From: Mastigias papua
Taxonomy: Eukaryota; Cnidaria; Scyphozoa; Rhizostomeae; Mastigiidae
Assembly: GCA_964019165.1 (NCBI GenBank)
Contig: OZ025269.1
Coordinates: 16,027,187-16,091,186, forward strand
Direction: 5' to 3'
DNA length: 64,000 nt
The notes under the pieces were generated by a model. The model was not told the DNA's origin, did not search any database, and saw only the letters and a list, made by a program, of their open reading frames with translations. The translations under genes and the position numbers were made by a program. Below, in pieces: positions 11,160 through 54,800 of this stretch. The stretch's first letter is position 1. Every line of letters starts with the position of its first letter.

Positions 11160-13969
11160 CCTTGATGCCCGTAGGTAGAGAGTTCGACGTATCGCCAATG
11201 GCACCTGACGTGGCGTTATCTCTAGCAAGTAAGCACACGAAACGAAGGAGAAGGTAGATCTCCCAATACCAAACGTTACGCAGCATAATTTATATTAAAA
11301 TCTATTTATGATTAGGCATTTGATATGATATTGATATTTTTAACACACGCATTATATGATAGGAAATTTTCTTAGGAATGTTTGATAAATCCAGATCCAA
11401 TTATAAGTTTCATTTTTGTCGGCTACATGATTGTGCTTACTGATGGCGGATAGGACATACGGTATTGTTTATTTAAAATGGTAGCTATTTGCATTGGTAA
11501 TTGAAAGGAACCAACGAGGGGTTGTTATTTGCACCTTTGTTGTAGTGCACTGAGATCAAAGTTCCCAGTAGATTTTTACCATAAGCGGCGGGATAAGTGC
11601 CTCAGAGGTCGCCAAACAGTATTGGAATTAGGGATAGAGTGGATTCTCGATTAGTTTGTTTTCTTAATAAGCCTTTAAGTTGTGCCCCCCCAAGCTTACA
11701 AATAGAGAGAAGTACACGTTGTTTTGATAAGAAAGTGGTTTGTAAAAAAGCACTGGTCGGCTGCCCCAAAAGTTAGAGGGTTTAGTACTCCAAAATAGGA
11801 ATTTGAATTTTCATGCACACCATATTTTTTGTTCATTTTGCATAGATTTCCTATGAAAATCTATGTACCTCAGTGTTATGTTTGTGTAGTGCTTGCCTGT
11901 ATGTGTAGCACTCCAGTGTGTTGTACAGTTTTGAATATTCTCGCTAGGAAAGTTCTAAGAACGTTTCAGTGCTGACATCATTTGCAAGCTGTTAAAGTTT
12001 CAGTACTGGGCAAAAACTGTGTTATGAAAAAAACGTGTATCAAAGGAAGATTGATTTGGTTTATTAGAAGGGTGTGCAGGATAGCAAGTATGATGTGGTG
12101 AGGTTTGGTGAAGTATGATGGATTAGTTGAGGTGACGTGAGGTGAAGTGAGATGTGAAGACTTTTTTGCGCGTGTGGTATAGTATGGGACTGGCCTTATG
12201 GAGCAGGGTTGTACAATTAGCAGTTTAGTGGGAGTGGGGGGGGGGACTGGCAACTAGACCACGGGAATCTGTGGTGAAGCTCTATGGAAAACCTTGTAGC
12301 ATCCTGGCCTTAAGAGTTTCTTAGCTCTCAAGAATCATTGGAGGTGAACGCCCCCACGCTCCCATGTGTCCGCCACTGGTATCACTTGTTGTCAGATGTT
12401 TATATTCGGATTGCATTTTGAAGTAGATAAAAGTTTTAGAATTGAGCATTTATGTATTGCCACTTTAAGGCAGAAATGAAAAATGCCTAGTTATTAATCT
12501 CTACGGGACAGACCGAAGAGAGCGCATGCATAATTTATTGTATCAATATAACCTTTATATTTGAAATGATTGAAGTTAGCTTGTTTGTTGTAGGTGTACT
12601 CGGCATGGTAGTAGTTGCATTAGCAACTTTGTAGTCTCTGTGATTGTAAAGAAAATCGATTAGCTATAATTATTCAGCGTCACAAGATAGCTACGTCTAT
12701 GGCATTGCTATGAAGGAATTCTAAAAAATAACTAAGTCTAGTGATTTAGTAGATGAAAATACAAGATTCCCCTTTTCAGCAAAATCAGCTGTACTTAGTA
12801 GATATTGTGGTTAGTGCGTAGACGAGCTATATTCGTATCAGTTAGACGGAGCTGGATCATTTAAACAGAAAGTACGCCTGTGCTTGCAATTTGGAATGCC
12901 AGGTAGTAAAATACATAGCTCAAGTTCATGTATGTGGTAGTATTAAGTATTCGATATATCCATTATTGCTTTAGGGTTTCTGAGTTTGGTGAAGTAAGTT
13001 AGGAATCACCGTTAAGTTTCCCCGTTTTGCACTTTCAGAATACCTCATTTGTTGCGCATTGGATTGTCCAAATACGAACTATTTATCACTGCTTCTTCAT
13101 CCTGGCCTACGAAGCTATAATAGTCTGCTATACATTCCATATTGCAAACACCGGTTATTGAGTAGCTAGAGTCTTCAAATTAGCTTCGTGAAACTAGAGG
13201 CTAAGTTGTTTAATTTCAAGACTCTTCATTATTTTTAGATATTATGTAGTTGCCTTTGGTGGGGTAGTTAATGATCACTACGAGTGCCACTCGTTTTACT
13301 CAAACTGAAAATAGAATATTGCTATCACATGTAGATAACAGCTGTAAGAAATAACAGACTATTGTTGGATTTATATAGAAAATTTAAAAATTATTCAAAA
13401 ACAAGCCATGTACATATTTTATGGTGTTTTGCAGCTGGTAGTTGGATAATTGTTGCACCTGTTGCATCTTATGTAAGGGAGTCTTTATTGGATATGATTT
13501 TAATTTGAAAATGTAGTCCAGCAAATGCTTTTCATTGGTTCATTTTTCTCACTATCTTCTATCACATACCCTGTTTCGACTTTTATAGCCTGATTCCATA
13601 TTGCCGTAAGTGACACGTTCAAGTTACTGCGGACATGTCCGTGTAACTGGCGATTTATCCCATTCATTAGCGATACGCCGTTGATGAATCAAGGACATCG
13701 TGGTACATCGGCAACATAGACATTTCATTTTGCCAGACTATCTGTTTTGAGCTGTGGCGATTGTGGGGGCTGGGGGATTTCCTCTGTGTTCTTTCGGGTC
13801 GACTTTGTAAGTCTTAAGATTTAAAGGAGAAATGGTCATAGGAGGTAGAAGGTATCTAGTTAGGTATAATTCCTTGTTATGTCATATTGCTGTTTGTCAC
13901 CCTTCAGTACAATATTCATTGTTTTACTGAAGGGCGATGTCCAAAAGAGTGTCGTACGCTAACATCCCC
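11160..13969. other. Intergenic region between the PTB and ABCC genes
   Basis: No open frame of note and no recognisable RNA gene. A variant poly(A) signal ATTAAA at 11294-11299 could end the PTB transcript. A purine-skewed GGTGA-rich stretch lies at 12090-12160, a 27-bp palindrome at 13622-13648, and a 10-bp-stem hairpin at 13900-13936. Confidence 0.4.
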
Positions 13970-14273
13970 CCAGTCTATGGCGGGTGGCGTTGCTCTGGCG
14001 TTGCCCTGACGTAAGGGATTAATACTGAGGATCAAGCCGGACACCATTGCAGGATGACACTATTTGAACTTTCGCATATTTCCCGCGGTTGCGGTGGGGC
14101 GATTGCCCGCCCATACTGTGCCTATTGCACAGTAAGATGCAACGGCCCCGCTCTTGCCTCACTTGTAAGCAGCGTTTGCTATCCACGTGAACCTCGACCT
14201 TTCCTTTTCAGCAGGTGCACCAGTGATAGATCCTAGTTCAAATCTTTGAAGAGTAGTATATGCAGCATCAGAG
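13970..14273 (+). promoter_or_regulatory. Possible promoter and 5' noncoding exon of the ABCC gene
   Basis: This stretch is clearly richer in G+C and CpG than its surroundings (GGCGGGTGGCG, CCCGCGGTTGCGG, GGGGCGATTGCCCGCCC) and ends at GCATCAGAG followed by the strong donor GTAAGT at 14274. A matching acceptor, TTTTCATAG, ends at 16217, 21 bases before the ABCC start codon. I infer a noncoding first exon spliced to 16218. No TATA box is evident. A random CpG-rich patch is the alternative. Confidence 0.35.
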
Positions 14274-16238
14274 GTAAGTTAGACTCCCGATCATGAATTT
14301 TCACCAGCTTTGTCATTTCCTGAATAGACCACTATTGTTACCGGTGGTGTGACTTAGAAAGGGGTATGTTCCGTTATTTCGTTTAGGCTATATTGGTAAA
14401 TTACAGCAGTTCACTGCAACATCTATGCCATGCTGGACAGAACGTAGCACTCATACCACATGTAATACTAGTTCTCATTGTAGTATAGGTGGTACAATAT
14501 GTTTAGAGACGTTTGCTCTACCTAGAGCCCTAAGGTGGTTTCCCAGACAAAAATACTCGTGTATCTAAAAGCTTTAAGCTTTCACTGTCAATTGCTCTTA
14601 TTCCTAACAGCTGCTACCTAATCATTCCTGTTAGTGACAGTTGTGTTTTATCAATTTTTCAGTTAAATATCAATCAAGATTCGAGAAAGGAGTGAAAATC
14701 GAGATTTAGGCCTGTTGGGCGGCAGCTCTCCAATGACAATTGTCCTTAAGCCACTCTTTGTCTATGGATGGAGTGCTTTATTTTTTCAATCAAATTAGCT
14801 GCAAAACTTGAGTATTATTTGGTATTCACTACACAATCAATATCATAAGAGGAAGACATGGATGTAAATGTTGACGGTTGTTCTGATTAATGGGAATGAC
14901 AAGGCATATTAGTTTGACAGAAGATAACTATGACAGGCAGAATGACCTCTCTTATTGTCTTTCGAGGTCCTCTCTTAGGGTTTGTCTCCTTTTACCTTGG
15001 GCAGACAGTCTGTCAGTTGATGAATGTTCCTATCACAATCATTTAGTGGATTGCTTTTCTTCAGCCAGAGAGAAACCTGATTGACAGGTTATTTTGTTGT
15101 TATTTCACTTGTAAATCTGCAAATGCAGGAACTCAGCAATGCTTTGAAAGGAATATGATAATTTCTTTTTTATACTAGCTTTTTATTGGGAGATCTACGT
15201 GACATTAAGAAGAATTTTATTCCACAGTTCTACTAACATGCCATTATGAGTAATAGACACTTTGAGGTGCTACCAGGTGGTTTTGAATTATTGCAGCAAA
15301 ATTGGATAGTTTATGAATTTCTGATTGTCTTTCAATGAAAACCTTATGAAGGGAAGTTCTCAGTCAACATCTGAGTTCTGCTTAGAACCTGAGATGCTAA
15401 ATGGTATCCCAAGATGAATCAGGGTTTTCAGGAGTTTTTTCAAGAATACCCCTGACTTTTCCAAACCAGATTGTTAGAACTTCCCTTACTTTCTGAATAT
15501 TTTCCTAGCAGTTTTTGACAGTTAACCATGCTTGCCTCATCATGCCTTACTGCTGTCACAGCCCTTGTATTAATTGCCTTGACAGCATTCCCTCCATTGC
15601 ATTCCTTATATTTAAGTAAGGTTTGTATTTGTATGGTTAGAAATATATGTAAAGGAATGAAGTTATTATTTTTTCATGTAAAATTGGTAAATATCTGCAT
15701 GACCTACATGAAAAACTGCATTAGAGAAGGAAGTATTAAGTAAAACAAACTTTAATTGAAGATAAAAGCCATAAATTTGCATTTGCAAGATCTGCAGTTC
15801 TTTACTTTGATACTGTCTTTATGGACATGTGTTACCTCTGACTTTTTCATTTCTGATGATATTTTCCATCCTTTTATCCCTATAAATCTGACTGTCTTGG
15901 CTCCAAGGCAGCTTGTTTTCAATATTAGCAATCACAATTTATCATAATACTTAGGATTGTATAGCTTTTCACATACTTAAAATATGGTCTTAATAAATCT
16001 AAGATTTAGTTCAAAGCTTATTCTGTAATGACAATTAGATTTTTTATTTTCTTGCCAGTTTCTTGGTTTAGTTTTGCATCATATGCTCCTCCTTTTCTCT
16101 TATTTCATAGACATTATCAGCGGCGGGAAAGAAATAAGAAATCAAATAATCAAATTGTTTTCTAAGCATTTTTTGTCTGGGACCAGAGTTCACATTTAGT
16201 GCTCTCCATTTTCATAGATTGGTGACTAGAGATCAACA

Positions 16239-48039
<31,801 letters not shown>

Positions 48040-50385
48040 AACTGTAAGTCTAGTATTTGTTAGACCAGAAAATATTAGTGAAAGTATTTCGCTCCTTTTA
48101 GTGGAACCATTGTTTTCTCTCCTTTCCCAATAAGCTGCCAAAAGTGTTCTCCTTTCAGTGTGAGCTGAAAGGTCAGCCATGAGGTACGAGTCAATATCCA
48201 ATCAGGCTTAGGTTTCGCGATGCACTTAAATTAATTAGATATAGGCTGATTAAATTGATATGGGCAGTTTTTTACTACGGAAACTTACTGCCGTTCATTG
48301 TTCTCCAATGCAAAACTTATGTATTTTACTTTGAATATGGCTTTGAAAGCTATCATAGGATTGAAGCCAATTATCAACATAAAACTCAGTGCTTCAGGTG
48401 TCCATTCATTTTATCAAGTGTTAATTCAATAGCATAACACTAGCTAACGGAAAGCTTGGAGTTTGAGAGACATTGTGGTAGTAAAGATTATGGTGTTGCT
48501 GTTTTGTTTTTGCTGCTGTTATTGTTGTTGCTGTATTTATCTTTTCTTTGCACCAGTTAATGTTTTTTTTGTATATGTCTTAGATAAAGTAGCAAATCCA
48601 CAGAAACATTACGAGACTTTCATGACCATAGAGCTACGGTCCGTTGTTTGATGTCACTTCCACTTTGAACCAGGGTCACTATTAGAAGTATTTGCTTGTT
48701 GATAATTCTAGACCGATTTGATCTCTCGTTTCGGTGCTACTTAGTCGTTTTTTTTAAAAAAAAGTGTACTTTCCAGAGATTCCGATAGATTATTGAGTAT
48801 GATGTATCTTGTTGGTAGATTGTGCCCTCAGTAGTTTTTGTTATGGATGCATTTCGATCTTAGCTTTATAGATATTTTGTTTACAGACCATGTGACTCAT
48901 GTTAGGAGCAGAGTATTGTTTGACTTTTGGTGACCTGACCTAGTACTTTCCATTTAGCATGTCTGTGTGATCCTTCTACGGGCAACATTAAATGTGTTTT
49001 CTAGATACTCCTACATCAATTTTGATGCCATTGCGCATGTCAAATGTATTATACATATATTTGTATGTCTGTCACGCAGTGTTTAGGAATGATCATTTGG
49101 AGGCGGAGATCTAGATGACACAGCTATAAGTCCTATATATGGATATACTGATCTTTGCTTGTTGCCTCTCATTCTTGGCAACTGTCTCCTTTGCCTAATT
49201 GATTAACACCTACTACCAGGCGTTTTCATTGTCCTATTGTGTATGTGGTATGTGTGCGCGTGGGAAACTGTCACCCAAGAGTAACTAGGAAATATTTGAA
49301 ACCTTTTATGATATTCCCTCTAATTTCCACTGATCTTTGATGTAGTAGGAGTTAGACTATTATGCCTCACTCTAAGTGCAATACGCCGTATAGTTCTTCT
49401 TTGAAGAGGTGTGTTGCCTCTGCGGGGTTGTATTGTTTGATATGGAAAATGAATCCAATCATAGGAATCCGGGGGAAGCATCGTCATTACGTCTAATTAG
49501 CTAAGTTTATTAGTCAGGATGGCTTTTTCGCTGTGTAGTTTGTTTCTTGCCGTATTATAAGTATGCAACTGACAGATTATAAAAGAACAGTTTTATTTTT
49601 GTTTGTACGCTGACAGGACTGATTTTATGTGATTTTTAATGCAAAGAACAAAATTCGACGTTTATGCTAGTAGTATGTGATTTTTTGCGGTTTTACGGGA
49701 GATTGATATTGAGATGCAATCATTAGTTTACAAATTCTATACATATAGGCACTTTATAGTATATAGAACATATATTTTCATCACAACACCCTATTTAGCA
49801 TAATTATTTTTCACAAATATGATATGCATATTTTCAAATATTCCTTCACTAAATCTGCTGAACTTTGTTCTGTATGTTGCTTCGATGCCGTTCATTGGCC
49901 AAGAGTAAGTATGGCTATAAGAAACATGTTCTTAAATACTTAAGAAACTTCCAAGGCTCACAGTTCTTAAGTATTTTTAGTGTCGAGCTTGAAAAATGGT
50001 GAAAGGCCCAGTTCATAAGTCTTATTACTGCCTGTATAATAGAATTAACTTCTGCAGTTCTACGGATGTAGTGCGTGTTTAATTCACTTGTGTTTTCAAA
50101 CTTCGAATTTGTACCATGTATAATTCACACTTAGATTTTTTCAAGCTTGACATTTTATTTCGTTGTGGCAGTAATATGGGATATGATCTAAGGAATATTG
50201 TCTTGCTGACGAAACGTTGGCTAGTTTTTACTCAATACAGAAAAGAAAGACACCTTCTGTATATCCAATGTCAATTAGCAGTTATTCTGTTGTGTCCAGC
50301 TCAGAAGCTAATTTAATTTTAGAGCAAATCATAAGCGCCCTATGAACTTAAGTTTTGCTAAGGTTGATTTGTCTTGCTTTCGGGG
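48040..50385. other. Intergenic region downstream of the ABCC gene
   Basis: No supported gene. An ATTAAA at 48249-48254 is a weak poly(A) signal candidate for the ABCC transcript. The motif CTGACGAAACGTTGG near 50206 resembles the GAAAC end of Penelope-associated hammerheads. A short palindromic TTCTTAAATACTTAAGAA lies near 49930. Confidence 0.4.
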
Positions 50386-50389
50386 TGCA

Positions 50390-50616
50390 GTAATTACAGC
50401 GGTTGTATTGACCAGTAGACATTGGTTTCCTGTAAGAGATCCAGTCCCCCCTTTCTCCACCGAAGCATCTAGAAAATTCAAGGAGTTGTTTTGCTCCTTC
50501 TCTACAGTAAATTTTAGAGCTAGTTGTAGCAGGTTGAAGTTTACATGAAAACGATCACATTCCAGCCCAGCACCAAAGATGACGAACGTATCGTCAACAT
50601 AACAAAAGTAGACACC
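50390..50616 (-). mobile_element. Penelope-like element reverse transcriptase fragment
   Basis: The minus-strand frame reads GVYFCYVDDTFVIFGAG, then ECDRF, NLLQLALKFTVEKEQ, NNSLNFLDASVEK. This is the Penelope-like order: YVDDTFVIF catalytic box, EC..F, L..L.FT.EKE, N..L.FLD..V.K. The TSVYRKPTFT continuation is degraded. A frame shift just upstream (KTW then stop) shows the copy is dead. Only about 75 codons remain. Confidence 0.8.
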
Positions 50617-50632
50617 AGGTTTTTATGGTGTT

Positions 50633-50680
50633 ATCGAAAAGTCTACTTTCATGAAAGCCTATGGAAGTAGACCTTTCGAT
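50633..50680. repeat. 20-bp-stem hairpin beside the Penelope-like fragment
   Basis: 50633-50652 and 50661-50680 are reverse complements with two mismatches and an 8-base loop. Confidence 0.8.
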
Positions 50681-50775
50681 GAATCTAGACTTTTCATGAA
50701 TTTTTGGACGGAATAAAGCTTTTCAGTATGCTTACAGAATGTTCCCGCTTTTTCGAGCTATAGTGAAGTTCTGTA

Positions 50776-51806
50776 GTACCAGCAGACTTTTCACGTTAAT
50801 GCGTCTCTTCTCCCTTACAGCCTTAAGTTTTGAACTTCTTCCTCTACTCCTACTATTAATATGGCTTTTGAGCAGGGGCTCCATCTATACTGTAATTTTC
50901 AATCACTGTGCCGTGGTATACTAGTGTGCTTTGAGAGATCGCCAGGTGTGTCGTGAGAAATTATCCAATATCACGTTTTTGAACTTAACATTTTTCATTT
51001 TCGGCAAATATTATGTCATTGTCAAGTGAGTATATTGTAATCAAATACACTCTGCATAGTGTGATTATCTAACATGTTTGGTTAGAGTGTGTGTCACAAG
51101 ATTTTTCCAATGTAAAACACGTGCATTGGTTTAGAGAAGTATAAACACTTCGTTCACATTAAGTGAATGCAAAGTTATACACATTACACGTATTTGACGT
51201 AAAGCAAGCATAGATCCGTCATACAGGGTTGGCTCTTGCTGTCAAATAAGAAGCTCGCCAATATCATACGCCCATTAGAAATAGGACCAAGTCCGCAAAA
51301 TCTCTTCTCATTTTAACAAGGAGGGCTGAGCACCCAAGCCCACCTGCAAGGCATCCCTGCTTTAGAAATAAGCTGAGTTTGATTTTTGTTGCCTCGAGAT
51401 CGTTTCCTATACTTGAAAGAGAGGTATACAAAAATGGATCCGTTGTGGGAACGATGCATCTCATTACACAAAGTTTTTTGCCATTAACCAGTATCGCTAT
51501 GCTCAACATTAGTGCTACTTTGTGATGAGCATTTATTGGAATAGATGGAAAGTGTATAACGGCAATATGTACAAATTTGCACTGTGAAAGCTGAATGATT
51601 GAACATTTGTTAAGGCGCTGAATCATGCTAATCTGAACATAAATCAGTATTGCTACTTTGTTTCTTAATAAGTGTGAACAGACGTAACAGGTCTTGCTAC
51701 TTCGAGCAGGTCTCCTTTCTTTTGAGCAGGTCTCACTTGAATAGGTTTCGTCAGCGAACTGTATGCGTTTACAGCAAATATTACATGGTGAATGTAACAA
51801 GTTACA
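50776..51806. other. Upstream region of the TTLL gene
   Basis: A 178-codon minus-strand frame (51264-51800) starts six bases from the TTLL start codon but has no recognisable domain and includes the dispersed repeat at 51321-51360. I treat it as chance. No TATA box or other promoter element is clear. Confidence 0.35.
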
Positions 51807-54800
51807 ATGGCTGATGGCAAGAACAGAGGCATTAAGCTTAAAACGGTATATGCTATTTTTGCTGTGCTTGCCTTTGGTACGGCATTAATTGCCTTGAATG
51901 CTTATCAGTTGTATCATCTTTCAACGAGTCATGTGTTTGAGACTTCTCCAAGAGGAATACCTGGGAGACCTACCGCCTGGATTTTTTCAGAAGAGGTAAG
52001 GGATGAATCCGGAAGTACCCCGTCGATTCTAATGCTATTTGACTTAGGTCTTGGGTGCCAAAACTGATAGCAAACTGTATATTTGAATGGGAGAAAATTT
52101 TTCAAAGCAATAAATGCCAGGAATTTAAGCAATGTGACTGAGGCCTATTAGAGTACAAGCTACACTTTCGTTATAAGAACACACAATATAGAAACAATGA
52201 AGGTTAATTTACCAAAGAGTACAAGTGCTGCTAGAACATCATCAGGCTAAAATGAGAATTTTCACAAACACTCAGCTACCTGAATTTGTTTGGCAAACAA
52301 GTTCTGATTAGGTTGTTGATCAGCATTAGGATTTGTTGCTTTAGTTTCAAAAGTTGCCCTATCAAGTGTATTAGAGCCTGTCAGCTACATGTAGTTTTTC
52401 ATACATTTACAAAACTTGCTCTTGAAGTAAGAAAAGTTTTGAAGACACCTGCCTGAAATTATAAAAAAGTTTAAGAACATTGAGCTGCAGCAGTACTTAT
52501 CTGGTTGTTATAAATAGAACAGAGTGTATGAAATGGCGCTATTTCCTACCACACTGGTGCATGCATTGTTGATGATAAAGTAAATATTGCATTGTTTTGA
52601 CCTCTGTAGGTTCTATAATGACTTTCCCAATAATAGCCAGCTAGGAGCTGATTGATTTTTAATGAACCCCTAGGAAGATTAAACTTGTAAGCTGAAATCC
52701 TGGTTGATTCCTAAGTAGCACTTTTCAGTAGTCAGTTTGGGACATAGAATCTGTTCATTTTAGTTTCTATGGCTCATCTCTTTTCTTGGGATCTGGTAGC
52801 TTTTAGCCTTGACTTCGTACTTGTTTGAATAACATAGCATATTTCCATCAACAGTGCACTGTTGAATCAAGCGCTTTTATATCAGATAGTTCTGTAGCTT
52901 GCTCATAGTTTCAATGTCAGCTTGTGCCATTATTGATTGTACTTTTGCTATGCATACCTCATTGAAAACCAAATCTGAACTGTTTCATTCATTTGTTTGT
53001 GAAGATTGTATTTTTTTTGGTAAAATAGCTAGTTATATACTGGCATGAAATTTGCAGAAAGCTGACCTGAGTGAACTTCAAACTTGTTGCCTTCAACTTT
53101 GTATGTCAAGTGGTCTACTGACTGAGCCACTAGGTCATATTTTCAACCTTTTGTCCAATAGTTGGTCACTTGCTTTGCACTGATTTGTACAGTTCACCCA
53201 TTCCAGCTCCATCAGAATGTGCATCTGCTCTGCTGGTTAGAGAGCCCACTCATGGGGGGGGGGTGATGATAGCTCCATTGACTGGACAGGGTTAAAGAAA
53301 ATGTAAGAGAGACAACTGGATTTAAGAGAAATTAAAGTGAAAGAGTGATTCCCTCCTGGTATGGGCATCCTCTCTCAACTGTTGGTCCAATGCACATTGT
53401 GAAAGAGCTGTAATGGCTCCCCTCTGCAAATTTGTGAAAAGAGGGGTAGTGCAGCAAATGACTTAGCCATGGCAATGGTATGACAGCATGACCCAATAGC
53501 TCAATTGGTAGAGTACTCAATGGACAGAGCTAATGGTCATAAGTTCAAGCCCTGTTTGAGTCTGTTATTTATATGCCTGTTCAATTAAATTTGTCAGAGA
53601 ATCTTGTTGTCTTTACCTAGTTATTTACTACTTTTCTTTTCATGTTTTAAGGTTTATCATCTAAATCATGTGATAAAAGTCTTTAAAAAGCTTGGATATG
53701 ATATTGTGCATTCCTCAACTCCATTATCTCATTGGCATGTTATGTGGTCATTTGAGTTCCCTTTTACAAAAGAGCTAACTCCTGTATTGCAAGATCTCCA
53801 GGAACACCAGATGGTAAGTTTATATGTAGCTCTCTAGTATATTTTGATCCTTAGCACTATTTGAAATTTATGATTCAAACCCATAAGGAGAGTTTTGTTA
53901 TTTATATATGACAATTTCAAAAATGATTTTTCACAACATATTAAATGTGTTTGAACTTTTGAATTTGATTCATGGTACCATAGTTGTTTTACAATAACTT
54001 CTGCAAGACAATCAGTGATCATCTAAATTTAATACATCATCAAAGTTGTACAACAACATATTGAACTTCATTTTTGAATTATTCCTACTTTTGATTTATT
54101 CTTTCAAAAGCCTGAGATTGCCTGAGAACCTTATCATGATATCAGTGAAAACCTTGAAGTCCAAAACTTACCCAAAGCTGATCTTCATTAGTTTTCTGCA
54201 TTTAGGTGAATCATCTTCCTGGCTCTGGGTTTCTAACTCTTAAAGTAGAGCTAGCTACATCAAAGTTGAAGTGGATTCCTAAGGCATTTCAGATTCCCAG
54301 TGAAAGGAATGCACTTATGAAAGAGGTAGGCTAAAGTGAATTTTATGACAATTTTATGACAAGTTGTCACTTGCTTTGCAAATGTAAGTTAAGGCTTGCT
54401 ATTTATATATGCTTTGGCTATTCTTGTGTTCCTTAATAGTGATATTTGAAGTTAAATAACCAGCTGGTTTTGAATGTATGAGTAGTCTACTGGTGTTACA
54501 GAACTTTGCTATTGCACAAATATGGAAATATTCTAAAGCATGCAGAAATGCTTTTTCATCTGACATTCATGAGTGTATGAAATATTGGATAATGATTGAA
54601 AGGTGACACAGAATACATACTCAAATGTGGATGACCTATTACTTGAACTCATCTACACCTGGTTACTTTGGTCTATCCTATCTTCACCTTTTGGTCATTA
54701 TCCATTATTTCAATCTCTGATGGGTGTTGGATAAAATATGCTTTCAGCCTGAGGCCCTTTCCTCAACATTACTCACTATAAACAAAAGAAAACATGACTT

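Noticed and set aside
51264..51800. 178-codon minus-strand frame head-to-head with the TTLL gene
   Set aside because: No domain, irregular composition, contains a dispersed repeat and overlaps the expected TTLL 5' region.
53497..53556. Functional tRNA gene
   Set aside because: A and B boxes are present but acceptor and anticodon stems do not pair well; a SINE head is the better explanation.
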